Notes under the pieces: generated by a model
Told to the model about the DNA's origin: nothing
What the model saw: the letters and a program-made list of their open reading frames with translations, nothing else
Databases searched by the model: none
Assembly (NCBI GenBank): GCA_000181795.3
Contig: CM012953.1
Location: 13,023,520 to 13,087,519 of the forward strand
DNA from: Trichinella spiralis
Taxonomy: Eukaryota > Nematoda > Enoplea > Trichinellida > Trichinellidae
DNA: 64,000 nt
Direction of reading: 5' to 3'
Shown: piece by piece, positions 46,101 through 56,900 of the stretch
How the letters are laid out: the number at the start of each line of letters is the position of its first letter
Position numbering within the stretch: position 1 is the first letter of the stretch
Position numbers and translations under genes: made by a program

Positions 46101-49100
46101 ATAATTATCAGCATTGGTCGTTGTTTGTTTGTTCATGGAAACTGGAGAAAGAGCGGAAGTAAAACCAATAGCTTATTAAAGTTTCATTTTGCAAAGTTTT
46201 AATTTGTTTTTCCGTGATCTCAGAAAACAAATTATATTTTATACAGGTTAATTTATCCCCGTGGGTGGGGAAAGGGGGGGGAGAGTATTGTTGATCACGA
46301 ATTATTATCCTTACGCTTTCTTTTTCTGTTTTTTTTATTATTGTCGTCCAGTTTACGGTGTTTCAATGTTTCATTTCATTTCTTTGATTATGCATTTTTT
46401 TGATTCTTTCATTTGTCGAGGCATGATGATTTGACGATGAAGATGAGAAAATAATGTTTTTCAATGCGTGACTAATCAAGTTGGAACTTTCTATTTGCTG
46501 TTCAATGAGTTGCAAAGAAATTGGTGAACTTTTCAATAGATCATTAATTTGAATATGTTGCATTTATTTTTCTTTTTGCATTGATTTTTTAGGTTTTAAC
46601 ATTAAATTTTAATATATTTATATACATTGGACTATGGTGTGGTCATTTCATGGTCTATCTTTTCGAATTAATCAAAGTTGTGCAATGATTTATTTATTCG
46701 CATTGGTTTTCAAAGTTGCATGCATTTTTTGTTATTATTGGTATTGTTAATCATCAGCATGCGCGCAGCGAAAAGGAAGAGTAGAAGAAATGAATTGTCA
46801 AATTTTCTCCATATATGCATAAATATATATATATGATTGTCCTGTTGGAATATTCAGCCGAAGTGAGCACATCGATTGGGTGGATGAAAGGAAACAATTT
46901 GCAAGCAAAATACGACATTATGAGGAAAGAAATCAGCTACAGCATAGGATGGAATGTATTTCTGTGCAATTTTCTATTTTCCAGCACCAGGGCTTTATTC
47001 TTCAGAGAGACGCGAAGCTTTTTGATTTTCACCCTCCGTGACGTCGTCTTCCATGGTCAGTGCCTTAACCTTTACTTCTGCTAATCATCTTTGCGACTGG
47101 GAGGTTGTCGATTTTTGAAATTTAATTGAGTCCTACTTGAGGAAATTTATATTTTATATATAATTGCATTGCACAATTTTATATTTAAATTGAAAAATAT
47201 TCTAGACTGAATTTGAATTATCGATTTCATCTGCTCCAGTAGTGTCATACAAAGAAGCTCAAGTTGTGAATATGATGTGAGAAATTGCCATTTTGCATTC
47301 ATACTTGTACTTATTCAAAGTACCATGCATTGTCGTTTTGTCAAAACTGCAGTCGATTGTAGAAAATGCATTAATTTTCAGCTCGATTAGTTCAATGCAG
47401 ACTACATACTTATGTAAATCAAAATTTCATCTCATAAAAAGCATTTTTTTTAAAATAAAATTAACAGTTTATCCAGATTTATTATTTTTTCTTGAAATTA
47501 GGATCCGTGAAACGGAGAAGAGAGGTGCTGTTTCTATTTGGCGGATTTTAATAATAAGTGTTTCATCTGTTCAAACAGCCACCCTTATTATTATTCGGCG
47601 TTGTGTGTTTTTCCTTTTCATGAATTTGAGAAATCTTATTGAGGCTAGTTGGACTATTCTAAATTTGGAAGATTTATTGAACATTTTTGTTCATAGGCAA
47701 GGCAGTATCTCTCATTTATGAACAAATTCTTGAATCATCTTCAATTGATAGTTGAAAATTTATTCCACGAATATGAATCAGATGATGAAGAAAAGAATAG
47801 TCACGTTGTGAATGATTTGTTTAAAATGTGAAAAAATAGTTTCTTTTTTCTTAAATTTATTGACTGACATTCGTTTGCATTCAACAATTTTATATGCATG
47901 CGGTGAGATTGTGATGAAAATTGTTGGTTGATTGAATCTGCAGAGGTTTGATTTGTTATATATTTATTTACGTGGAATATTTGAAGATGACTCAAGTTAG
48001 CTTATAAAAGCTGAGAAATTGCGAATTTTACTTCGACATGTTTTTCGTCAATTGTTTCCAGTCGTTGGTTTTTCCAATGCATTGTAAATTTCAATCAAGC
48101 AGGAAAAAATATTGGTAGAAATTTTATATGTTTTTCTTGGGAGGGGAGGGGTTGTTTGGGTTTGTTCTTGGGAAAAATTGATTTTTCATAAGCGGTGATG
48201 AATATAAAAAAAGAGAAGTGTATGTTGCTGCGTTGTGCAGTGATGTGGATTGGAATATTTGTATTTCCTCTTTCATCATCGCTTTTTGCAACAGTTTGGA
48301 TCTTGAAAAGATGTTATGATTGCCGCTTCTTATGATTTGATAATGCAATTGTAAAAACCGAACCTGAAGTAAATTGGGGGAAAATATTTGCATTTTTTTT
48401 CATTTTTTAGCGGCGGTATTGCCGACGATCCGAACAGTGATCTGTACGGTGATGTGCATTTTTATGATTACATGAGCGACATGCTGCGCGATGACAATTA
48501 TCCAATACCGAGATGCGTCAGCGAGTTCGGTGTTCAATCGTTGCCAGATTTGGAGACTTGGCGCAGCGCCGGCGTGGACCCAGACAGTGCGAAGCTGTTC
48601 AGCGCGGAGGTTCTTCACCGTCAGCATCATCCGTTGGCTCATTTTTCCATGCTCCAGCAGACGATGAGGCATTTTCCACTTCCGGCTCAGAACAAGAGCA
48701 CATTGTCCACATACGTTCTGCTCACCCAACTCCACCAGGCGTTGGTCTACAAGACGGCCGTGGAACACTGGCGCCGGTGGAGGCACCGCCTGGACGAGAG
48801 CACCGGTCGCGGTTGGACATCCTGCGTTCTGTACTGGCAGTTGAACGACATCTGGCAAGCCCCGTCCTGGTCCACGGTCGACTACGGGTTGAAATGGAAA
48901 CTGGCCCACTATTACGCGGTGAAATTCTACGCCCCGCTGTTGGTCACGGCTAATTGTTCGTCGACAAGCGGGCGCTGTTCCGTGTTCGTCGTGTCGGATT
49001 TGACTTTCCAACTGGTGAACGTGACGGTCGAGGTTCGTTTCTACTGTTGGGATTGGCCGGACCCGTTGGCTTCGATCAAGCGGCCGGTCGGGTCGGTGCC

Positions 49101-49500
49101 TCCGCAGGGTTCACTGTTGGTATTTGAATTCCCATTTGGGAATTTTTTCCACTTGGTCACGTTGGCGGTGTTGAACAGCTCCACCGGCTTGCCACTGGGA
49201 CCCGTGAACACGCACTTGTTGACCAAGATACCCCGCCTGGACGGGGCTGAAGTTGGCAAGGTTGAGGTGGTTGGATTGAAAGCGTTGGCCGACCGACGAT
49301 TTCTGATCACGTTGAGAAGATTTGGACCGATTGTTCCGTTCGTCTGGCTCCGGGCCGACAATCTGACCGGATATTTTTCAGACAACGGTTTTGTGATGGT
49401 CGATCGACGCTTGCTCCTCACATTTCAATCTTACAGTCAAATTTCGTTGTCCAATTTCCGCAGTCAACTGCGCATTACAACTATTGCTGATGTATATTAA
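43189..49500 (+). CDS. MANBA: Lysosomal beta-mannosidase (GH2)
   Basis: Two exons, 43189-44789 and 48411-49500 (896 aa; human about 879), joined in phase across a 3.6 kb intron. It removes the terminal beta-mannose from N-glycan remnants in the lysosome. A clear signal peptide (LLVSVLLLLYVSFSNG) precedes the GH2 sugar-binding domain, an immunoglobulin-like domain and the TIM barrel. Barrel marks are FLKGANWVPADSF, MNCLRVWGGGVYE and WQDIMFAVSFYP. The acid/base Glu is E475 (WSANNE) and the nucleophile is E572 (VSEFG), separated by the intron. Many N-glycosylation sequons are present. Exon 2 is GC-richer than exon 1. ATACAG at 43162-43167 is an acceptor 21 nt before the ATG. Confidence 0.95.
44790..48410 (+). 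other. 3.6 kb intron of the beta-mannosidase gene
   Basis: Donor AAG|GTGAGT and acceptor TTTTTTAG|CGG, phase 2. It is T-rich on the plus strand, so minus ORFs (45744-45280, 48393-48124) are Asn/Lys/Ser-rich shadows. It holds a 39-codon hydrophobic small frame at 45553-45672 and a G-run near 46266-46282. I found no nested gene I can support. Confidence 0.6.
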
Positions 49501-49650
49501 AAAAAAGAAAACCAGGAGCAAAACTTTTTTCATTTGATTCGATATATATTGTTTCATCGATGAAATATATTATTTTTTTTTATTAACTTCGATCACTGTT
49601 TATTAATTTGAATTTTTCAGCATCATCTGTCCATTTGTTTTGCATTTTTG

Positions 49651-52600
49651 ATGATAACCGGCGAACGGGACTTGGTGTCATTTGTCGACACAGTCAGGGA
49701 CTGGTCAGTGGATGATGTAGCCCAATGGCTCGTTGGTAAATTACAAATGCAAATTTTTATCCTAATTAATTTGTTGTTATTTTTGTTTTTGTTGTTGTTG
49801 TCTATGTTTTTATTTATTCAGGCTTGGACGAGACTGTTGAACCGTTCAGTGTGAAACTGTGCAATGCATTTGTCGACGGACGTCGTCTGCTCTTGTTGAC
49901 CGCCAGTGATTTGGTCGAATTGGGTGTGGACAATTTGATCAGTCGGCAAATTATTGTCAACGCCTTGAACTTACTCGTTAATTTGGTATGAAATGTAAAT
50001 TTTGAAAAGAAAATAATTTTTTTGTTTAAGATGTACATTTGAGCCGTTTTTAGAGCATATTATAATTAATATTCTACAAACTAACTTTCATATTCTGCTA
50101 ATATTATGCTATGCGATAATTGTAGTGCTTTGAAATGGATTCGGAGAATTTGCAGTCAATCGCTTTGCAACTTGGTGCTTTTACTCGTAACGTGATGAAC
50201 AAACTCTACGCTCAGCAAAGTCAATGGTCTCGGAAGAGGACAAATACCAAATTACAATCAATGCCAAATACGGTACTTTCTGAGGTTGCCTGTCTTGCTG
50301 GCCAAGCGAAGAAATTTCTTTTCTGGTTGGACAGGTATGCAGTGATGTGTATGCAAATATAATCAATTTATAATTTGTATTACTTTCAGAGAACCATTCA
50401 ACACTGACGAACAGTTTAAAGTTACACGGAATTCTGTTCTTCATTTGGTGGTGCAAATTGTACAGTTGGCCCAGATGCCCAGTGACGATCTTTGCGATGT
50501 TGCTAGAAATGTCCAGATGTTGGTAGGGGGTTTCAAATTATGATTTGTCGATTGATTTTATTCATTCGACGACAATTCTACTTTAGTGTACTCAGCTTGC
50601 TGCAATTTGTGATGAAATTGTGGAAAATTCCGCTGATCCGTTAGTTTTGCAAACCGCATTTCTCGAGACGGTATTAATTAGACGGCACAGTGTTGACGAT
50701 GAATTGGTATTTATTTATTTGTTGAGATAAATTTTTGTTTTATTTTGTGGTTGATTTTTTCAACAGGGATTCAACATTGAAGCTCCGTACAAAGGGGTGC
50801 ACATGATCAGCGAAGTGAAGTATCACTCCCCTGTCGACGTTTGTGGCAAAGTGCATGCCGGCGATGAAATTGTCCAAGTCAACGGACGAACTGTGGTAAA
50901 CAAATCGCATCAGAGCATCGGATTTTCATATTTTTAAATTTTAAATTACCGACTATTGTGTTGAAAATTGATTTTCAGGTTGGCTGGCAAGTGAAGTCGG
51001 TGGCTTCGTTGTTGATAGCTTGCAAAAGTAAAGAAGTTACACTGCTGTTGAAAAAGAGACCCAGACAACATTTGGGTATGATGAAAGCTCGCAACTCGAA
51101 CACCTCCTATCCGGTGATCAGTTCATTGCCGGCAGCGTCGCCGAGAATGACCAAAAAGCCTCGTCGTTCCAACAGTTTGGGCTATTTGCATGTAACCTTT
51201 GAAAAGATGTCCATTTCAAAAGGCGACGACATCCCGTATAATTTGATGTTTGCTTCGCAAGGTTAATTATTTTCTTTTTCATTATTGTCTCTTGCAGAAA
51301 CGACTCTTGCGTGCAATCGTATCCGTTGACTGAGGCTTGCAGCAAAGCGTTCGCTTTGCCTTCGGAATCGTTCATCAAGTATCAAGACCGTCGACGCGCC
51401 ACAATCGCCACCGGTATGTGTTGATCAGTTTGCCCATTTTGCATATTTATAAATTGCAATTAAACTTGTATTTCGTATTTTGTGTTGTTCCAATTGAGCC
51501 TGTTTGTGCAGTTGAGGATAGCAGGAAGGGAATGAATGTTTAAAATGAAATACGTTGATGAGTTAGTTTATTTCACTGATATAATAATCGTTTTTCTTCA
51601 CTTGTTCGTTTGTTGATCATGCTTGTAGAGGAATCTGAAAGGGAGCATGGCAAAGAGTTGGACTGTGGGCTGATGAAGCAGCAGAGAAGACCATTTTCTG
51701 AGGCGTTTTTGTCCGTCATTGCACCCAATCACAGCGACTTGAATAAGCTGAATTTGAATTACGTGGACGAAGAAGAGACGGACGACGAGGAGATCGGCGA
51801 CGAGAGGTACAGTGACGAGGTTGGGATTGAAGACCAAAGTATGACGAGGTTGGATGGGCGCCGTTTGGAGGGCAGTTTCCGTTACGCGACCGTGGAACTG
51901 GCCGACGAGAAGCAGTTAGCCGATCGCGGTATCCGTCTGGCGTTCACGTCGGCCGACTGGGAACAGAGAACTAAAACAGCAAGTAGTAATGCAGACCATC
52001 GGCTAGTTGCTAGCCCGTCCGCGTGCGACAGTTGTGACAAAGCTGGTGTTCCAAGGTTTTCGACTAGACGAATGAGCGATCTGAGTGTGGAGATGCCGCT
52101 CAGTTGCAGTTTGTCCTCGCCGGCGCCGACGGATCTTGTCGATTTGGACGATGACGGTTTGATGTCGGCAAGTTTCCGCAGTTGTGGGACCACGCCTTTG
52201 ATTTATCCAAGATCACGCCTCAAGTTGAGGAAATTTTTCGGCGAAGCTTTCGACACTGCCGGTGAATCTAGATGGTATTTCGACGCAGGCTCTACTACTA
52301 CTACTACTGGCGCTGCTGCTGCTGCTTCTGCTGCTGCTACTACTACTACTGCTACTACCACTATTACTACTACTACTACTACTACTACTACTAGAACTGC
52401 TACTGCTATTGATGCTGCTACCTCAAATAATAACAGTTGGAAATGTTTTTTTTGTTATATTCATTTATTTTGTTTATTTGTTGTACCTGTTATTTATTTA
52501 ATTGAAAAATTGTTTTGTTTTTCAGATATAACGGATGTGGATCTCTCGTCGCCAAGAACGTATACTGGTGTCAATTTTGAAGGATGGGTTTATCAAGCAC

Positions 52601-53622
52601 GTTGCGAAGGGATTCGAACGCGTCACTCCATCCACAGATGGGTGAAACGATGGCTCGTACTCAAAGGTGTTTTCTTGTACATTTACGTTGACGCCGAAGT
52701 ACGGTGACTTTGTTTTTCTAAAAGCATTCTAAATTACGAAATTTGAGATTTTGTAAATTCGAATTTGAATTTTTTTTGTTTCAGAGTTTTCAACCCGATC
52801 TAGTGATCAAGCTTTCCAAATGTAAAATTTGTCCACCCGGCCCGGAGATGAAGACCCGGAAAAAGAAGTAAGCTTTTTACATTCTCTTTTCTTATTATTT
52901 CTGCTATTCTTTTTTTTATACAATTAGTTATTTTTTGTGTAATTCATATATTCTCTACTGTACAGTCGCAACGATCGCAATCAGGGTAAGCTGTTGATGT
53001 TTCGTCAGTAATTTTTGTCCCGTTTTGCAGTGTCGTATTGCGTATATTATTTATAAGATTATCACTTTTTATTATAAAAATAAATACTTTATCATTTTTC
53101 AACATTTCATATCACAATCTGTGGTTGCATGGTAGCCTAGCAGAGAAGTTCTGAATGTTGTGTTTATTAAAATTGATGATTTTTTTTGTAACACTCAATA
53201 TATCGAAATGATAAGAGGTGAAAAATTGCTGTTCGTATTTCGAACTTTGCAACGTTTAATTTCGTTTGTTTTCAAGTAATTGTGCTTTGCAAATTGATTA
53301 TTTAGCTTTTTTTTTCATTGGTTTTTGTGTTTTGAAATGTAATTTTGTTGATTAATTTTCATTTGTTTGTTTGTTTTTTAGTGTTTTCAAAATTCAGAAT
53401 GAAGATATGATTTTGTATTTCAAATGTGAGCATTACCACGAGATGCTTTTGTGAGTGATTTTGTTTGGTTTCACTTTTTCTTATCACAGTATGTATAAAT
53501 GTATTGTTTTTAGATGGTTGAAAAAGCTTGGCTTGGCTGCGATCGGTTATGTTGATTCAGAACAGCTTGTTCATTGTCACCATCGTGCTTCGGCGGGTGT
53601 TGCTCCATCTGTAACGTCGTAA
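49651..53622 (+). CDS. cnk: CNK scaffold (connector enhancer of KSR)
   Basis: Fourteen exons: 49651-49735, 49822-49985, 50126-50334, 50390-50522, 50587-50706, 50767-50895, 50979-51235, 51298-51413, 51629-52261, 52526-52698, 52785-52868, 52966-52985, 53382-53450 and 53514-53622. They total 2301 nt (766 aa) and every junction keeps frame. CNK is a membrane-associated scaffold linking Ras to RAF and KSR. It has a SAM domain (about 8-75, [12 protein letters not shown]), a CRIC region (about 85-235), a PDZ domain (about 242-310, [15 protein letters not shown]), an acidic Ser-rich linker, and a PH domain (about 632-745, [24 protein letters not shown]). The order SAM-CRIC-PDZ-PH is specific to CNK. 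A TTTTTCAG acceptor lies 30 nt before the ATG. The exon 7 end (51235) is the least certain boundary. Confidence 0.92.
52262..52525 (+). repeat. CTA/CTG trinucleotide-rich intron in CNK
   Basis: A 264-bp intron (donor G|GTGAAT, acceptor TTTTCAG|AT) with runs of CTA, CTG and ACT triplets at about 52289-52420. It is a multiple of three with no in-frame stop. If retained it would add 88 residues: Thr/Ala runs, then a hydrophobic stretch. Confidence 0.6.
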
Positions 53623-53986
53623 ACTCAATCAATTAATCTATATATATATTGTTTCTGTTTATAATTTTGTTGCTGTTATTGTTATTGTTTTTTTCTTGTT
53701 GTCACTGATGATAATGATGATGTAAGGGTTGTTTCGACGATTTTTAAAAATGCTTATCCACAATGTATTGATGCTGATGATTGATGGTTCGTTTTATATC
53801 AAACGCATTTTTGCATTTTTTAATATTATAAAGCAAGAAGGAAAAAAACTGCAAAAGATGAACAATATAGAAAACAATGAACACATTTGTTGTTGTTGTT
53901 GTTGTCGCTCTCTGTAGAGGGGACGGTAGTTGCATTTCGAGGGGTTGGCAATGTGTGGAGCACAAGATTTTTGTAACAGATGCTGT
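53623..53986. other. Tail-to-tail gap between CNK and PTR genes
   Basis: 364 bp separating the stop codons of two convergent genes. It must contain both 3' untranslated regions and cleavage sites. It includes a TTG triplet run near 53887-53906, the source of the Gln-rich minus ORFs there. There is no separate gene. Confidence 0.6.
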
Positions 53987-56900
53987 TCATGCGTAACCGT
54001 TTGTTTGTTGCTTTTCAACCGATCCTTTGGTACTGATCTGCAAGGGCAGCTTAAAGCTGAACAATTTGTCGAACAGATTGCGGAACTGTGACGGTTGCCT
54101 CGTGGAGCCGGACTGGTCAGGCTGCGCTGTTGGACTAGTTGTACCGTTGTCTGAGTTGGGTTCAGCAGTTTTGGAACCGCCTAGTCGGAGATCAGCAACG
54201 CTGATGAACACGGGCAAGAAGAAGATGCCGTGCATGACGCCGATCAGTATGATCAGCAGTACTGTTTTGCAAAATGCGACGAACATGTACGACTGGACGT
54301 CGGCCAGCACGACCACACCCAGAACAGTCGACAGACCACCTTGGACAATTGGCCATCCGAGGTTGCCCAGGGCGATGCGTATGCGATCTTTGCTTCGGTT
54401 GCCGTCGTTGATCGCGTACGAATAGGCAATGTGAGCGCTGAAGTCGACCGAAAAGCCAATGCTCATGATCAATGTGATCATGGTGATGCAGTCGATACTC
54501 AAACCCCAGAGCGTCATGTAACCAATCACGCCGACGTCGATCGACGCCATCGCCACCGTCACCCACAGGGTGCCCAGAGGATTCGGTATGAAAAGCAGCG
54601 CAATGACGACCATGCACAGCATCCCCGAGTACAATTCTTGGAACACGTTCGGCAGGACCTGTTCATACTGGTCGATGAATGGCCACAGCAGCTGATAGCA
54701 GCTGATGTTGTACTGCGGATATTGGTCGGCAATGGCTCTCAGTTGGTCCAGTGTTTGCATTTGTTGTCCGGCAGTGTGGAAATCACGAATTGCCATAGTA
54801 AAGCGAAAAGCGTCGATTTGGACAATCGTATCGTTGATCGCCGTCCAGTGCACGTCGGACATGTACCTGTTGGACGGGTAGAGTTGAAAAAAGACGGCCA
54901 AGTGGTCGAAAAATTGCTCCCTGCTCAGTTCGTCCATGTAAATTCGACTGTACAACGGCAAGAAGCGGTCGAACTCGAGCAGCCAAAAGTCGAGCCCTTC
55001 GACGCCCGTGCCGTGTTCACTTTCGGCAAACCGCTTGACCAGTTCGACAATTTCGAAACGGTTGCTTGGATCGCTGACGTCGCCCGGATTGTTGAACGAA
55101 AACTGCACAACGGTGCCGTATCTCCAGAAATACTCTTGCAGTTTCCTGTAGAATTTTGTAGCGTAGGAATTTTCCACCAACAAATTTACCGGCTCCAGAC
55201 CCTCGCGGACCTGCGTACAGCCGTAAACCGCCACCGCGAGGTAGGCCACGTAGAGCAGTGTCACGAACACTTTGCTGAAATTGTTGGTCAAAAATGGCGC
55301 ATACGAATCCATGAACCAGGAACTGATCCGACTGCCGGTTTTCCACGCGTGCTGGGACTGTGAATTTGTCGAAATGACACCGTTATTATTATTATTATTG
55401 TTGTTGTTGTTGTTGTTGTTGTTGTCATTGGCATCAAACCCTGGTCGACCGTGATTTGTCAATGTTGACGAACCAACGCAAAACAACTTTCGCAGCCAAT
55501 CATTTTCATCTGATTTCAAAATGACGAATGAAACAAAACTGTCTTCTTTCGAGACTAACAGAGAAACAATTGAGCAAAAAACAAAAACTTACTCAACTGT
55601 TTGATGGAAACAGTGTTGAAACATGGCAGCAAAGCGTGTTTGCCTTTTTCCTCATTTCTCGCGTGAAGAACCATCAGTCCAAGCAAAAATGTCAGCTGAT
55701 ACAAAAATGAAATCATTATCGCCACGCAAGTGTACAAGCAAAACAGTTGGACGGCTGGAAAGTCAGTTAAATAACCTACAGCAAAACTGATCACATCCGT
55801 CAGCACTGTAATTGTGATCGACACTGCCGCTTCAGCCATCGCATCGGGGATGCGACTTTCAGCCGCGATCGACGGCTGCGTGTGGGACATTGCAGAGAGC
55901 ATTAGAAATGTATTATCCAATCTCACGGCTGAAATGACTGACTATTACGTTACGATAATTTCATTAATCAAATAATGAACTCACATATGACAAGAAACGG
56001 CATGACAGCTACAACTTCACAAAAGTGAACCTTCAACAAGCTGAGCAAACCGACCGCAGTTGAAACGCCCATGCCGGCGCTGAACACTCCGGCTACTGCC
56101 AACCACGGTGCGCTGCGGTTCCAGTCGATCACGTAACAGCCGTTGTCTTTTTTCAACAAAGAAATTGTGCACACTGTGGCGAAGGTGATCAGCACGACGA
56201 AGCAGGCGGTGACTCGTGGTGCCAAGTTTTGACCATTCTTCGACAACTCCACGTCCAGAGTCTGCGAATGGGATATGGCCACGTCGATCAACACGCTCGC
56301 GTTCACCAACCTCTCCGCCGTCAACTTCCGTTCCAGCTCCCTCTCCCACCGACCGCTCAGGTAGCGGTCCAGCGGATCCTCGTAGCGGAGCTGGTAAATC
56401 AACATCCAAGCTTTGGCTTCGCTGACCACGTCACTGCGACCGCTGACCTCACCGTTGCCATTCAACGTCACCACTCCGCCCAGCGTTTGGCCCAAGTACA
56501 TTTCGTGGTGGGCAATTTTCGCCTTGGGAAACGTCAGCCGGCCGAACACCTCCGGCTCTTCGATCATCCTCTTGATCATCTCCACATGCTGATTTTCGAA
56601 ACACTGGCCATACGAATCGATGCACAACGTGCGATAGGTGAATCTTTCGCCGTTATCTTCAATCTGAACAATTTCACTTTTGTGTAAAAGTAAAATTTAA
56701 ATAAAATTTACTTACTTATTTATTTCGAATGATAATTGTTTGTGCATTTTCAATATAGTAAGTACAAAAGAAAAGAATGCTACTGACTATTTTTGTCATT
56801 TTGATGCAATATGATTATTATTTTTATCAGATTTTAACGCTACAGTAGTAATGATGATAAATAAATTCACTTGAATCATTTCATTTGCCAATCAACATGA

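Noticed and set aside
48400-49011. A 203-codon minus-strand ORF and a 146-codon plus-frame ORF over beta-mannosidase exon 2
   Set aside because: Both overlap the GH2 catalytic exon in other frames; the GC-rich exon simply lacks stops there.
51236-51264. Extension of CNK exon 7 to the GGTTAA site near 51262
   Set aside because: That donor gives phase 1 and a stop in the next exon; the earlier GTATAA donor at 51236 restores frame.
53744-54018. Gln- and Thr-rich minus-strand ORFs between CNK and PTR
   Set aside because: They come from a TTG triplet run in the 3' flanks and partly overlap the PTR stop region; no protein family fits.
54230-55363. A 377-codon plus-strand ORF opposite the last PTR exon
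   Set aside because: It is the reverse-strand shadow of a clearly conserved membrane protein, is His/Arg/Gln-rich, and has no motif.
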